A stretch of DNA of 64,000 nucleotides, taken from the NCBI RefSeq assembly GCF_020911925.1, contig NZ_CP087134.1, positions 4,402,001 to 4,466,000 of the forward strand, read 5' to 3'. Under the pieces are notes generated by a model that saw only the letters and a program-made list of their open reading frames with translations, searched no databases and was not told the origin of the DNA. Shown here piece by piece: positions 43,656 through 53,229 of the stretch (positions are counted from its first letter, which is position 1; each line of letters opens with the position of its first letter). Origin of the DNA: Flavobacterium cupriresistens (GTDB lineage: Bacteria > Bacteroidota > Bacteroidia > Flavobacteriales > Flavobacteriaceae). A program made the position numbers and the translations under genes.

Positions 43656-44435
43656 ATGAAAGAGTTGTATACAGTAGTAACCGGAGCAAGTCAGGGTTTA
43701 GGAAAATCGTTTGCCTATGAACTTGCACAAAGAAATGAGAACTTAATTTTGGTGAGTTTGCCCAATCAAAACTTGCGGGAATTGTGTATGGAATTACAAA
43801 GTCGTTTTAAGATCAAAATCCACAGTTTTGAGATTGATCTGACCCGAAAAAGTAATGTGCTAAAATTAGCCAGTTGGATCAACGACAATTTCAACCTGAA
43901 AATGTTGATTAATAATGCCGGAATAGGCGGTACAAAAGAATTTGAGAAGGCTGGTGTACACTATCTCGACAATATTATTCAGCTTAATGTTATGGCCACT
44001 TCTTTGTTGACGCATCAGGTATTGCCCAATTTACAGCGTCACCATAAAGCCTATATTTTAAACATTTCCAGTCTTGCCGCCTTTTCTCCTATTGCCTACA
44101 AAACGGTTTATCCGGCCTCAAAGGCTTTTGTATACTCCTTTTCACGAGGTTTATATGAAGAACTAAAAGATACAAATGTTTTTGTGAGTGTTGTAAATCC
44201 TGGTCCGATGAAAACAAATGACGAGGTAACAAAGAGAATTGAAAGTCAGGGATTCTTTGCCAAAATGACCTCCTTAGATCCAGATCAGGTGGCCGTTTTT
44301 TGCCTGAACCGATTAGAGAAAAGAGATACTGTAATCATGGTCAATCAATTTAGCTGGCTTTTCCTGAAAATTTTGCCTGTTTGGTTCAAACTGCCAATGC
44401 TCTCCAATAAAATTAAAAAGGAACTAGCCTTATGA
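43656..44435 (+). CDS. Short-chain dehydrogenase/reductase (SDR)
   Basis: The product (259 aa) has the SDR cofactor motif TGASQGLGKS, the NNAGIGG block, the catalytic Ser in ISSLAAF, and the YPASKAF motif for Tyr-x-x-x-Lys. It resembles classical SDR proteins with an extra hydrophobic C-terminus (FSWLFLKILPVWFKLPML), which may attach it to the membrane. Its stop overlaps the start of the next gene by 4 nt (ATGA), so the two are translationally coupled. The substrate is unknown. Confidence 0.9.
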   Translation: MKELYTVVTGASQGLGKSFAYELAQRNENLILVSLPNQNLRELCMELQSRFKIKIHSFEIDLTRKSNVLKLASWINDNFNLKMLINNAGIGGTKEFEKAGVHYLDNIIQLNVMATSLLTHQVLPNLQRHHKAYILNISSLAAFSPIAYKTVYPASKAFVYSFSRGLYEELKDTNVFVSVVNPGPMKTNDEVTKRIESQGFFAKMTSLDPDQVAVFCLNRLEKRDTVIMVNQFSWLFLKILPVWFKLPMLSNKIKKELAL

Positions 44436-45397
44436 AAAGAGTTTTCATGACCGGAATAACCGGATTATTAGGAACCAATCTGGCCAACGAATTGTTACTT
44501 CAAAACTATCAGATCACCGCAGTCACTAGAGATCCTGATAAATATATTGGCAACCTAAATTCCAATCTAAAATTAATAAAATCTAATCTGCACGCTGATC
44601 ATACCGAATACCTTGAAAACATTGAAATCGTGATTCATATCGCTGCCGAAACGGCTACAAATCTTATTCGCTATTCCGATTATGAAAAGATAAATTATGA
44701 TGCCACAGTGTTATTATTTAAAAGCGCCCAAAAACAACAGGTGAAACAATTTATTTTCATTAGTACCGCCAACACTATTGGTTATGGCTCTCTTGCAAGC
44801 TTAGGAAATGAATCCCGAAAAATCAAAAGTCCCTTCTCGCAATTAGATTATGCAAAAACCAAACTTAAAGCAGAAGAATATGTATTGAAGAATGCAAAAA
44901 ACATGGCGGTAAAAATTTTAAATCCAACTTTTATGATTGGTCCCTACGACAGCAAGCCGAGTTCAGGGAAAATTATTCTGATGAGTTTAGGTAAAAAGGT
45001 TGTCTTTTATCCGCCCGGAGGCAAAAATTTTGTGGCTGTAAAAGATGTTGTCAGTGCTATCATTAATAGTTTTGAAAGTGGAAACACAGGAGATAAATAT
45101 CTTATTGCAGGAGAAAATCTCTCTTATAAACATTTTTTTGAACAACTCAGAACGCAGCAAAATCGAAAGCAATTTTTAATTCCTGTACCAAAATTTATAT
45201 TGATTGCCTTAGGGTTTATGGGAAGTACAGTCCGTTTTTTTTCAATACAAACAAGTCTAAGTCTCGTCAATACCCGAATCCTGTGTGTAAACAATTATTA
45301 CTGCAACAAAAAATCCAAAGAGCAACTCAAAATGCAATACAGCCCTATTGAAAATGCACTATTTGAAGCAGTAGACTATTTTAATTCAAAAAAGTAG
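44432..45397 (+). CDS. NAD-dependent epimerase/dehydratase family protein
   Basis: The 321-aa protein is an extended SDR with the GITGLLGTNLA nucleotide-binding motif, the HIAAETA block and the YAKTK form of Tyr-x-x-x-Lys. It belongs to the NAD-dependent epimerase/dehydratase/reductase class acting on sugars, steroids or flavonoid-like substrates. The gene overlaps the SDR gene by 4 nt. It is the last gene before a palindromic repeat element, which may limit transcription toward the convergent uxaA gene. Confidence 0.88.
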   Translation: MKRVFMTGITGLLGTNLANELLLQNYQITAVTRDPDKYIGNLNSNLKLIKSNLHADHTEYLENIEIVIHIAAETATNLIRYSDYEKINYDATVLLFKSAQKQQVKQFIFISTANTIGYGSLASLGNESRKIKSPFSQLDYAKTKLKAEEYVLKNAKNMAVKILNPTFMIGPYDSKPSSGKIILMSLGKKVVFYPPGGKNFVAVKDVVSAIINSFESGNTGDKYLIAGENLSYKHFFEQLRTQQNRKQFLIPVPKFILIALGFMGSTVRFFSIQTSLSLVNTRILCVNNYYCNKKSKEQLKMQYSPIENALFEAVDYFNSKK

Positions 45398-45417
45398 TTT
45401 TTTTAAAACCATATATT

Positions 45418-45441
45418 TTTAAACCATATAAGTGATGTAAG
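45418..45441. repeat. Left 24-bp end of a palindromic element
   Basis: The 24 bp, which include AAACCATATAAGTGATG, are repeated in inverse at 45804-45827. The left end lies 21 nt after the epimerase stop codon. Confidence 0.85.
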
Positions 45442-45803
45442 AAAATATAAGTTTTGCCGAAATGCGCTTAGAAAAACAGTCAATAAAAATTCTACAAATT
45501 ATGATAAATCATAAAATTGAAATTTACGCCTAACAGTTGCATCCAGAATATTTTCCTTTTTATTGCAAATAATTAATATGGATTTGAATTGCCGTTGGTT
45601 TTAACCAACGGTTGTGTAGACTCGAGTCAATAGGCTTTAGCCAAAAAACTTAAGAGTCAAATTTTGGCTAAAGCCTCTATCAATGTCTTTTAAATCCGTT
45701 GGTTAAAACCAACGGCAATTCAAAAAGTATTTATTAATATTAAATAAAACCAGTATTTAAATATACCCATAGTAAGGTTTACTATAGCGCAAACTTCAAT
45801 GAA
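45442..45803. repeat. Interior of the palindromic element with nested stems
   Basis: This interval holds no gene. A perfect 26-bp inverted repeat (GAATTGCCGTTGG...; 45586-45611 and 45696-45721) encloses a perfect 15-bp one (AGGCTTTAGCCAAAA and inverse; 45632-45646 and 45662-45676). Together they could fold into a long cruciform or RNA hairpin. The whole element, with the 24-bp ends, is about 410 bp. Confidence 0.85.
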
Positions 45804-45827
45804 CTTACATCACTTATATGGTTTAAA
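45804..45827. repeat. Right 24-bp end of the palindromic element
   Basis: This is the inverse of 45418-45441. It finishes two bases before the uxaA stop codon, so the element fills the space between convergent genes. A partial copy lies at 41883-41910. Confidence 0.85.
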
Positions 45828-45829
45828 CT

Positions 45830-47452
45830 CTACAAAGAAACTCCGCGTTTCCAAGGAATAAAATCGTTTTGGTTTAGAATTGCCGCTTTGGTTTTGATGG
45901 TACCGCTGGCTACGTCAATGATAAATTCTAACATTTCGTCGGCCATTTCATCAATTGTTTTTTCACCTGTAATAATTCCTCCGGTGTCGATATCGATAAT
46001 GTCAGACATTTTTTTCGCCAATTCTGTGTTGGATGAAATTTTTACAACGGGTGCGATTGGGTTTCCTGTTGGTGTTCCTAAACCCGTGGTAAACAAAACC
46101 ATATTGGCTCCGGATCCTACCATTGCAGTTGTACATTCTACATCATTTCCGGGAGTGCAAAGTAAATTTAATCCCGGTTTTGTAATGTATTCTCCGTAGT
46201 CCGAAACCCCAACTATTGGTGAGGTTCCTCCTTTTTTGGCAGCTCCTGCAGATTTCATGGCATCTGTAATCAAACCGTCTTTTATATTACCCGGAGATGG
46301 ATTCATATCAAACCCTGAACCTGCATCCACAACCGTTTTTTCATACCATTGCATCAAATCCAAGAAACGTTTTCCTCCCTCTTCTTCTACACAACGGTTG
46401 ACCAACTCTTGCTCTACACCACATAATTCCGGAAACTCAGAAAGAATGGTAGTTCCTCCTAAAGCAGCCAACAAATCGGAAGTAACTCCTAATGTGGGAT
46501 TCGCTGAGATTCCAGAGAACCCGTCAGAACCACCACATTCCAAACCAATTTTCAATTTTGATAAGGGTGCCGGTGTTCGCTCTAGTTCATTTGCTTTTTT
46601 GATTTCTTCAAAAGTATCTTTCACAACACTGCTAAGCATGGCTTCAATCGTCCCTATTTGTTGCTGATCGTAAATTAAAACCGGTTTTTTACTGTCCGGA
46701 TTAATTTCATTCAATGCATCTTTAAAAATTTGAATTTGAAGATTTTGACAACCTAAACTCAAAACCGTAGCACCAGCCACATTCGGATTGTTAACATATC
46801 CGGCCAATAACTTAGCCAGACTATGCGAATCCTGACGAATTCCGCCACAACCACCCTGATGCGTGATAAATTTTACTTCTATATTGTTGAATAAATCCGG
46901 ATTGCTTGCTTTTCCCTCCTTGCTATCCACTCCGCTTTCTTTACTTACTAAAGAGCGAAGTAAAAGCTGATAGTCATTTTCTTTAGGTTTCATTAATTCC
47001 TTTTCGAAAATATCTTTTAAGATCTCGATATTCCTGTTTTCACAAAAAACCAAAGGAAAAAACAACCATACATTTTCAGTTCCAACCTGTCCGTCTTCTC
47101 TGTGGTAACCCAGAAAAGTTCTGTCTTTCCATTTGTCAATATTGGGTGCGGTCCAACCAATCGTTTCCGTTTTGCCTGTTACCTTATCACTTTCGTGTTT
47201 TACGTTTAATGTAGAAAGCAAGTCTCCTTTTTCTATTCTTTCACTTGACTTTCCTACCAAAACACCGTACATAATAATCCTGTCGCCTGTATTAAGCGGA
47301 GTTAAAGCAATTTTGTGTTTGGCTTTTACATCAGAACCAATTGCAATCGTTTCTCCTTCAAAATGAATCAGTTCCCCTGCTGTCAGGTTTACTAAAGCGA
47401 CCGCAACATTATCGGTAGGATTAACTTTTATTATTTTTTTTTGCGTTTCCAT
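45830..47452 (-). CDS. uxaA: Altronate dehydratase
   Basis: UxaA converts D-altronate to 2-keto-3-deoxygluconate by dehydration, in the galacturonate route. The 540-aa protein combines a small N-terminal SAF-like domain (VNPTDNVAVALVNLTAGE) and the large C-terminal domain with TFLGYHREDGQVGTEN, THQGGCGGIRQDS, ECGGSDGFSG and LLCTPGNDVECTTAMV. The Cys-rich motifs suit an iron-dependent enzyme. The single-polypeptide length matches the family. Its start is 2 nt from uxaB, and it is the last gene of the uronate operon. Confidence 0.95.
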   Translation of the reverse strand: METQKKIIKVNPTDNVAVALVNLTAGELIHFEGETIAIGSDVKAKHKIALTPLNTGDRIIMYGVLVGKSSERIEKGDLLSTLNVKHESDKVTGKTETIGWTAPNIDKWKDRTFLGYHREDGQVGTENVWLFFPLVFCENRNIEILKDIFEKELMKPKENDYQLLLRSLVSKESGVDSKEGKASNPDLFNNIEVKFITHQGGCGGIRQDSHSLAKLLAGYVNNPNVAGATVLSLGCQNLQIQIFKDALNEINPDSKKPVLIYDQQQIGTIEAMLSSVVKDTFEEIKKANELERTPAPLSKLKIGLECGGSDGFSGISANPTLGVTSDLLAALGGTTILSEFPELCGVEQELVNRCVEEEGGKRFLDLMQWYEKTVVDAGSGFDMNPSPGNIKDGLITDAMKSAGAAKKGGTSPIVGVSDYGEYITKPGLNLLCTPGNDVECTTAMVGSGANMVLFTTGLGTPTGNPIAPVVKISSNTELAKKMSDIIDIDTGGIITGEKTIDEMADEMLEFIIDVASGTIKTKAAILNQNDFIPWKRGVSL

Positions 47453-47454
47453 AA

Positions 47455-48921
47455 CTATTGTATGTAAGTTCCTGAATTTATCTGTTTTTTAAAATTGGTA
47501 AAACCTTGTTCGATACCCTTTTCATCTATTTCTTTTAAGGCTTCAGCAATAGTTTCTGTCAAAGATGGAATCGTAGTCAAATCTTCATCCCAGAAACTTT
47601 TATTTTGCAAAGTGAGTGTTGCAATTTCATTATAGTCATTTGATTTCCAGACTTCATTAAAAAAAGAAATAATATCTTCACTGTCGCTTATTGGCAGATT
47701 TTGTCCATTCCAGGTTCCTTTATAAAAACGAATTAAGCAGGCAAATGCATACGTTAAATGAACCGGCAACTTTTTATGAATAGCGACATACTCCGTCAAA
47801 CTTGGTAAAACACGTACTTTGAATTTAGAAATCGAGTTTAGGGCAATCGAAGACAATAAATGTTTGATAAAAGGATTTCTGAAACGATCTAAAATTTCCT
47901 CGGCAAAACTGGCCAGTTCGGCTGGATCCATAGCCAAGGTTTCATTGATTTCTTCGAAAACGGCTTTGTTTACAAATTCACCCGTAAAGGCATTATCTAC
48001 CGTTTCTTTAACTGTTTCGTTTCCGTAAAGCAACGAGAAAGGTACCATAGCGGTATGGGCTCCATTTAAAATCCTCACTTTTCGGGTGCGATACGGCTGC
48101 ATATCCTTGACGATCTTTACGTCTAAATCGGTCTTATCAAATGGAAGTTTTGCCTTCAGCGCATCATCACCTTCAATTACCCACAAGAAGAAACTTTCCG
48201 CACTTACAATCAAATCATCTTTATAAGACAACTGACTGTTGTATGCTTCGATTTGATCCCTTGGATAACCCGGAACAATTCGATCTACCAAAGTATTATG
48301 GAAGGAGCAGTTGTTGATGACCCAAAAAACAAAGTCCTGCTCCAATTTCCATTCAATAGCATATTTTAGAACAATTTCTTTTAACGTATCCGAATTGTAA
48401 TTGATCAGTTCACAGGGAATAATGGTCAATCCTTTCGAAGCTTCTCCATTAAAATGCTTAAATCTTTCGTGTAAAAGCACCGTTAATTTCGCCGGAAAAG
48501 ACACCGGAGGCTGCATTGTCGGAAGATCAGATGCGATATATTCTATACCGGCTTCGGTTGTATTGGATATAATAAAAGCCAATTCTTCTTCTCTGGCCAA
48601 AGCCAAAAAATCTTGAAAAGAAGCATACGGATCAATTGCTTTTACAATATTGGTAATCAATTCTTTCTCCTGAATTTCCTGCCCTTTTTTAACCCCTTTC
48701 ATAAATAAAGTATACAAACCGTCCTGTGCATTAATCATCGGAACCAAGCCTTTATCGATCGGTTGTACCACAGCAATACCGGCATTAAAATCAGCCTTCT
48801 GATTGAGCTTTTGAATAGCAAATTCTACAAAAGCCCTTAAAAAATTACCCTCTCCAAATTGCACAATCTTGATTGGAAGTTTCGCTGTTAACTTCGCATT
48901 TGATCTGTTTATTTTTTCCAT
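47455..48921 (-). CDS. uxaB: Tagaturonate reductase (altronate oxidoreductase)
   Basis: UxaB reduces D-tagaturonate to D-altronate with NADH. The 488-aa protein belongs to the mannitol-dehydrogenase-like family. The N-terminal cofactor motif is seen in VQFGEGNFLRAFVEF, a middle segment has IVSAESFFLWVIEG, and NGAHTAMVPFSLLYG lies in the catalytic domain. It begins after a gap of about 208 nt from the aldolase gene. The gap shows no clear promoter, though a run of T and A at 49050-49100 is AT-rich. Confidence 0.94.
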   Translation of the reverse strand: MEKINRSNAKLTAKLPIKIVQFGEGNFLRAFVEFAIQKLNQKADFNAGIAVVQPIDKGLVPMINAQDGLYTLFMKGVKKGQEIQEKELITNIVKAIDPYASFQDFLALAREEELAFIISNTTEAGIEYIASDLPTMQPPVSFPAKLTVLLHERFKHFNGEASKGLTIIPCELINYNSDTLKEIVLKYAIEWKLEQDFVFWVINNCSFHNTLVDRIVPGYPRDQIEAYNSQLSYKDDLIVSAESFFLWVIEGDDALKAKLPFDKTDLDVKIVKDMQPYRTRKVRILNGAHTAMVPFSLLYGNETVKETVDNAFTGEFVNKAVFEEINETLAMDPAELASFAEEILDRFRNPFIKHLLSSIALNSISKFKVRVLPSLTEYVAIHKKLPVHLTYAFACLIRFYKGTWNGQNLPISDSEDIISFFNEVWKSNDYNEIATLTLQNKSFWDEDLTTIPSLTETIAEALKEIDEKGIEQGFTNFKKQINSGTYIQ

Positions 48922-49129
48922 TTTAAATTCTTTATCACTTTATCAATTCCCCTAACAATCTCCTAGTCTGATTTTTACATTTTTAAATTGTAAAAGAAAC
49001 ATCACACCTGAGTGAGAAATAAATCTTGTCGTGAGGATTCACAAGATTTATTTTGCAAGTGTAATGTTCTATTACAATAACTAAAACTCCAAAAAACGAC
49101 TCGTCGAACAGGGAACTGTTATAATTGTA

Positions 49130-49801
49130 CTATTTATTTTTTATCTTTTTGATGATCGCCAGAACCTCACTTACTTTGTTTTTTAAACCCTCAAAGTCAT
49201 TCTTATCAAGCATCTCTTTTGAGATTAACTGTGACCCCAAGCCAACACAAACCGCACCGGCATCGAGCCACGAAGTCAGACTTTCTACGGTTGGTAAAAC
49301 ACCTCCTGTGGGCATAATACTTGTCCAGGGACAAGGGCCTTTTATTGCTTTTATAAATTCCGGTCCATAGATATCTCCCGGGAATAATTTTACGATTTCG
49401 CATCCTAATTCTTCGGCTCTGGCAATCTCGGTAAGTGTCCCGCAACCCGGTGACCATAATACTTTACGACGATTACAGACTATTGCAATATCTTCTCTAA
49501 AAACAGGAGTCACAATAAAATTAGCTCCTAACTGCAGGTATAAAGACGTTGCTGCTGCGTCTGTAACCGATCCTACGCCCAACATCATTCCCGGTAATTC
49601 AGCCAATGCATATTTATTTAAAGCCCCAAATACCTCAAAGGCAAAGTCGCCGCGACTTGTAAATTCCATTAACCTTGCACCACCATCATAACAAGCTTTT
49701 AACACTTTTTTACTCACTTCGATATCCGTATGAAAAAAGAGCGGAACCATACCGTTTTCTTTCATTTGCGAAGCCACTTCAATTCTTGAATATTTTGCCA
49801 T
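49130..49801 (-). CDS. eda: 2-keto-3-deoxy-6-phosphogluconate aldolase
   Basis: Eda cleaves KDPG to pyruvate and glyceraldehyde 3-phosphate by a Schiff base. The 223-aa protein has the class I aldolase blocks: LMEFTSRGDF with the Glu position, FIVTPVFRED, SPGCGTLTEI, and CEIVKLFPGDIYG with the active Lys. It is slightly longer than the enteric enzyme (213 aa). It lies 12 nt after the kdgK gene, so the two encode successive steps in one transcript. Confidence 0.95.
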   Translation of the reverse strand: MAKYSRIEVASQMKENGMVPLFFHTDIEVSKKVLKACYDGGARLMEFTSRGDFAFEVFGALNKYALAELPGMMLGVGSVTDAAATSLYLQLGANFIVTPVFREDIAIVCNRRKVLWSPGCGTLTEIARAEELGCEIVKLFPGDIYGPEFIKAIKGPCPWTSIMPTGGVLPTVESLTSWLDAGAVCVGLGSQLISKEMLDKNDFEGLKNKVSEVLAIIKKIKNK

Positions 49802-49813
49802 TTTTTATTTTAA

Positions 49814-50836
49814 TTATCTTGATACCAAACCTGTAGCATCACCATCAACCATATTCTCTACTTCTTTTAATGTCACTAAATTGTAATCTCCCGAAATAGT
49901 GTGTTTTAAACAACAAGCAGCTACTGCAAAATCTAAAGCTCTCTGGTTGTTGTTCTGATATTCGCATAGACCATAAATCAATCCGCCCATAAAGGCATCA
50001 CCACTACCAACTCGATCTACAACAGGAGTTACTTCTTTGACAGCGGCATTGTAAATCGCTTTTCCATCAAACAAAATCCCTCCAATTCTTTGGTGAGAGG
50101 CACTAACCGAATAACGGAGTGTGGTCGCTGCAATTTTTAAATTCGGAATAAAATCAAAGAGTTTCGTATACAAAGCAGGAAGCGTTTTCTCATCCTGGTA
50201 GTTTGGATTTACTTTTGGAATTCCTAACATAAAATACGCGGTATCAATATCTCCCAAAATCACATTGCTGTATTTTAGTAACTCGGGCATAACATCACTC
50301 GGCGTTTTACCATACTGCCATAATTTGGATCTGTAGTTTAAATCACATGAAATCGTGATTCCCAATTTATGTGCTACTTTAATCGCTTCCAGACAAGCTT
50401 CGGCAGCAGTTTTAGAGATGGCAGGTGTAATTCCGCTCCAGTGAAACCAAGTTGCACCTTCTAATACTTTTTCCCAGTCAATACTTCCTTTTTCAATGGT
50501 TGCCATTGAACTGTGTGCTCGATCATAAACCACATTGCTTCCACGAGTTCCGGCTCCGGTTTCCAGAAAATAGATTCCCAGACGTTCTCCTCCAAAAATT
50601 ATATTTTTTGACTCGACGTTCATTTTTCGCATTTCTTTTAATGCTGAACCTCCTATTTCATTTTCAGGTAAACGGGTTACAAATTCTGCATTCAGACCGT
50701 AATTCGCCAGTGAAACGCAAACATTAAATTCGCCTCCTCCATAAGAAGCTCCAAAAGCTTTAGCTTGCGAAAAACGCAAATGCCGCTCTGTCGAAAGCCG
50801 TAACATTATTTCTCCGAATGCAACTATTTTATTCAT
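49814..50836 (-). CDS. kdgK: 2-keto-3-deoxygluconate kinase (PfkB family)
   Basis: KdgK phosphorylates 2-keto-3-deoxygluconate to KDPG. The 340-aa protein has the PfkB N-terminus (FGEIMLRLSTERHLRFSQA), a conserved YGGGEFNV motif, and a C-terminal ATP-binding motif DRVGSGDAFMGGLIYG with the catalytic Asp. Position between uxaC and eda and the substrate pathway support the name. An intergenic gap of about 169 nt upstream holds a dispersed repeat at 50851-50963. Confidence 0.93.
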   Translation of the reverse strand: MNKIVAFGEIMLRLSTERHLRFSQAKAFGASYGGGEFNVCVSLANYGLNAEFVTRLPENEIGGSALKEMRKMNVESKNIIFGGERLGIYFLETGAGTRGSNVVYDRAHSSMATIEKGSIDWEKVLEGATWFHWSGITPAISKTAAEACLEAIKVAHKLGITISCDLNYRSKLWQYGKTPSDVMPELLKYSNVILGDIDTAYFMLGIPKVNPNYQDEKTLPALYTKLFDFIPNLKIAATTLRYSVSASHQRIGGILFDGKAIYNAAVKEVTPVVDRVGSGDAFMGGLIYGLCEYQNNNQRALDFAVAACCLKHTISGDYNLVTLKEVENMVDGDATGLVSR

Positions 50837-50850
50837 ATTATTCTATTATT

Positions 50851-50963
50851 TTACCGCAGATAACTTCTTTTTTTTGCCACAGATTAGCAGAATTAAAAGG
50901 ATTTAAAACTTTGTGAACCTGGTGTAAATCTTTGCGAACCTTGCGTAAACCCTTGCGGTTATT
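50851..50963. repeat. Dispersed repeat in the uxaC-kdgK gap
   Basis: ACCGCAGATAAC at the left and TTGCGGTTATT at the right bracket a GCCACAGATTAGC-type piece (50876-50903), which is the same family as 21246-21272, and CTTTGCGAACC-like copies. It separates two genes of the uronate operon. Confidence 0.6.
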
Positions 50964-51005
50964 CTTTTTTCTAAATAAAACTTATTCTCTTAATAATCTA
51001 AAAAC

Positions 51006-52412
51006 TTAAAATTTAAAATATTCTTTTGCATTGTTATAAGAGATGTCCTGTACCAATTTTCCAATCCATTCCATATCATTTGGAAGTTCTCCTCTTTTGA
51101 TTTCGTCACCTAAAAGATTACAAAGAATACGTCTGAAATACTCATGTCTCGGGAAAGACAAAAAGCTTCTTGAATCGGTTAACATTCCAACGAAACAGCT
51201 AATTAATCCCATATTTGAAAGGGCATTCAATTGTTTTGTCATTCCGTCCTTCTGGTCCAGAAACCACCAACCTGATCCAAATTGTACTTTTCCTTTACTA
51301 CTTCCGTCATTAAAGTTTCCAATCATGGTTGCCATGACTTCATTGTCTGCCGGATTTAAATTATAGATAATTGTTTTAGTCAATTTATCTTTGCTGTCCA
51401 AAGCATTTAAAAAAGAAGATAGTTTTTGCGCTTGCGGATAATCTCCAATTGAATCCCAACCCGTATCCGGACCTAAAATTTTGTGCATGCGTGCATTATT
51501 GTTACGTAAAGCACCTAAGTGAAACTGCTGTACCCATCCTTCCTCATGATACATTTCTGCTAAAAAAAGCAAGATGGCACTTTGGAATTTTAAAGCTTCT
51601 TCCGGAGTAATAATTCTGTTTTCTCTTTTCTTTTTGAAAATCGTATTGACCTCCGTTTCTGTAAATTCTTCAAAATAGATCTGATCTAATCCATGATCGC
51701 TTAGTTTACAGCCATTTTGACTAAAAAACTTGATTCGTTTTTTTAAAGCGCTACATAAATCGGAATAGGTATTTATCGCCACACCGGACACATCCCCTAA
51801 TGTGTCCAGATAGGCATTATAACCATCGTTTGAAATTAGAATGGCTTTATCAGGCCTGAAAGCCGTACTCATTTTAGTCCCAATCGGATTCTTAGCTAAT
51901 TTTTGATGAAACTCCAGCGTATCAATAGGATCTTCGGTTGTACACACTAGTTCAGCATTTACTTTTTTAAGCAAATTCTGCGTGCTGTAACTTTCAGAGT
52001 TTATTTTTTCTGTCGTTTCGATATAGATCTTTTCTGCTGATTTTTCATTCAACAAATCATAAATATCAAAATAACGTGCTAACTCCAAATGTGTCCAGTG
52101 GTACAAAGGATTTCGCATGGTGTACGGAACGGTTTTCGCCCAGTTTATAAATTTATCTTTATCTGAAGCGTTTCCTGTAATAAATTCTTCCTTTATCCCT
52201 AAAGTACGCATGGCGCGCCATTTATAATGATCCCCATTGATCCATACTTTTGTAATTGTATCAAAAATGGTATTATCTGCAATATGTTGTGGAGACAAAT
52301 GATTGTGGTAATCAATTATCGATTGATTTTTTGAGTAATTATGATACAATTCTTCCGCGAATTTATTTTCAAGCAAAAAATTATCATTTATGAATGTGGT
52401 ATTTGAACTCAT
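51006..52412 (-). CDS. uxaC: Glucuronate/galacturonate isomerase
   Basis: UxaC converts D-galacturonate to D-tagaturonate and D-glucuronate to D-fructuronate. The 468-aa length matches the family. Blocks such as SIIDYHNHLSPQHIADN, ITEDPIDTLE-like TTEDPIDTLEFH, and FHLGALRNNN and VGMLTDSRSFLSFPRHEYFRR with its metal and substrate residues are in place. It lies 21 nt after kduD and directly uses galacturonate released by GH28 and GH105 relatives. Confidence 0.95.
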   Translation of the reverse strand: MSSNTTFINDNFLLENKFAEELYHNYSKNQSIIDYHNHLSPQHIADNTIFDTITKVWINGDHYKWRAMRTLGIKEEFITGNASDKDKFINWAKTVPYTMRNPLYHWTHLELARYFDIYDLLNEKSAEKIYIETTEKINSESYSTQNLLKKVNAELVCTTEDPIDTLEFHQKLAKNPIGTKMSTAFRPDKAILISNDGYNAYLDTLGDVSGVAINTYSDLCSALKKRIKFFSQNGCKLSDHGLDQIYFEEFTETEVNTIFKKKRENRIITPEEALKFQSAILLFLAEMYHEEGWVQQFHLGALRNNNARMHKILGPDTGWDSIGDYPQAQKLSSFLNALDSKDKLTKTIIYNLNPADNEVMATMIGNFNDGSSKGKVQFGSGWWFLDQKDGMTKQLNALSNMGLISCFVGMLTDSRSFLSFPRHEYFRRILCNLLGDEIKRGELPNDMEWIGKLVQDISYNNAKEYFKF

Positions 52413-52433
52413 ACTTTTTTATCTAATTAAAAA

Positions 52434-53225
52434 TTATTCGTTAGCCGGTTTACCAATAGTAGCAAGGATTCCACCGTCAACATACAAAATATGACCGTTG
52501 ACAAAATCACTCGCTTTAGAAGACAAAAATATCGCTGCTCCTGCCAGATCATCTGCATCTCCCCATTTCGCAGCAGGCGTTCTGTTAATTATAAAATCAT
52601 TAAAGGGATGCCCTTCTACTCTAATCGGTTTGGTTTGTTCTGTTGCAAAATACCCCGGACCAATACCGTTAATCTGAACATTGTATTTTGCCCATTCGGT
52701 AGCCATATTTTTGGTTAGCATTTTCAAACCACCTTTGGCAGCGGCATAAGCCCCTACTGTATTTCGGCCTAATTCACTCATCATGGAGCAAATGTTGATT
52801 ATTTTCCCTTGTCTTCGTTCGATCATTCCTTTGGCAACGTGTTTAGAAACAATAAACGGACTTACTAAATCGAGGTCAATTACTTCCTTAAAATCGGCCA
52901 CTTCCATTTCGATTAGCGGAATCCTTTTGATAATTCCGGCATTGTTAATTAAAATATCAATTGGTCCTACTTCACTTTGAATTTTTTGAACTGCAGCACT
53001 AACTTCCTCCTCTACGGTCACATTAAATCTATAACCAACGGCTTTAATTCCTTCGTTTTGAAGTTCTTTTACCGCATCATCAATTTTTTGTTGCGAAGAA
53101 TTACCGTTTACAACAATTGTTGCTCCGGCTTTTCCTAATCCTTTTGCCATTGCCATTCCCAGTCCGTGTGTACTTCCTGTAATCAAGGCTACTTTTCCTT
53201 CTATATCAAATAATGAATTTGCCAT
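52434..53225 (-). CDS. kduD: 2-dehydro-3-deoxy-D-gluconate 5-dehydrogenase
   Basis: KduD reduces 2,5-diketo-3-deoxygluconate to 2-keto-3-deoxygluconate with NADH. The 263-aa protein is a classical SDR: TGSTHGLGMAMA at the cofactor site, NNAGIIKRIP, catalytic Ser147, and Tyr160/Lys164 in GAYAAAKGGL. It lies 4 nt downstream of kduI, and the pairing with KduI makes the assignment firm. It handles unsaturated galacturonate products. Confidence 0.95.
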   Translation of the reverse strand: MANSLFDIEGKVALITGSTHGLGMAMAKGLGKAGATIVVNGNSSQQKIDDAVKELQNEGIKAVGYRFNVTVEEEVSAAVQKIQSEVGPIDILINNAGIIKRIPLIEMEVADFKEVIDLDLVSPFIVSKHVAKGMIERRQGKIINICSMMSELGRNTVGAYAAAKGGLKMLTKNMATEWAKYNVQINGIGPGYFATEQTKPIRVEGHPFNDFIINRTPAAKWGDADDLAGAAIFLSSKASDFVNGHILYVDGGILATIGKPANE

Positions 53226-53229
53226 ATTC

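Noticed and set aside
46236..46667. A 143-codon open frame antisense to uxaA
   Set aside because: The sense frame encodes a full-length altronate dehydratase with all motifs.
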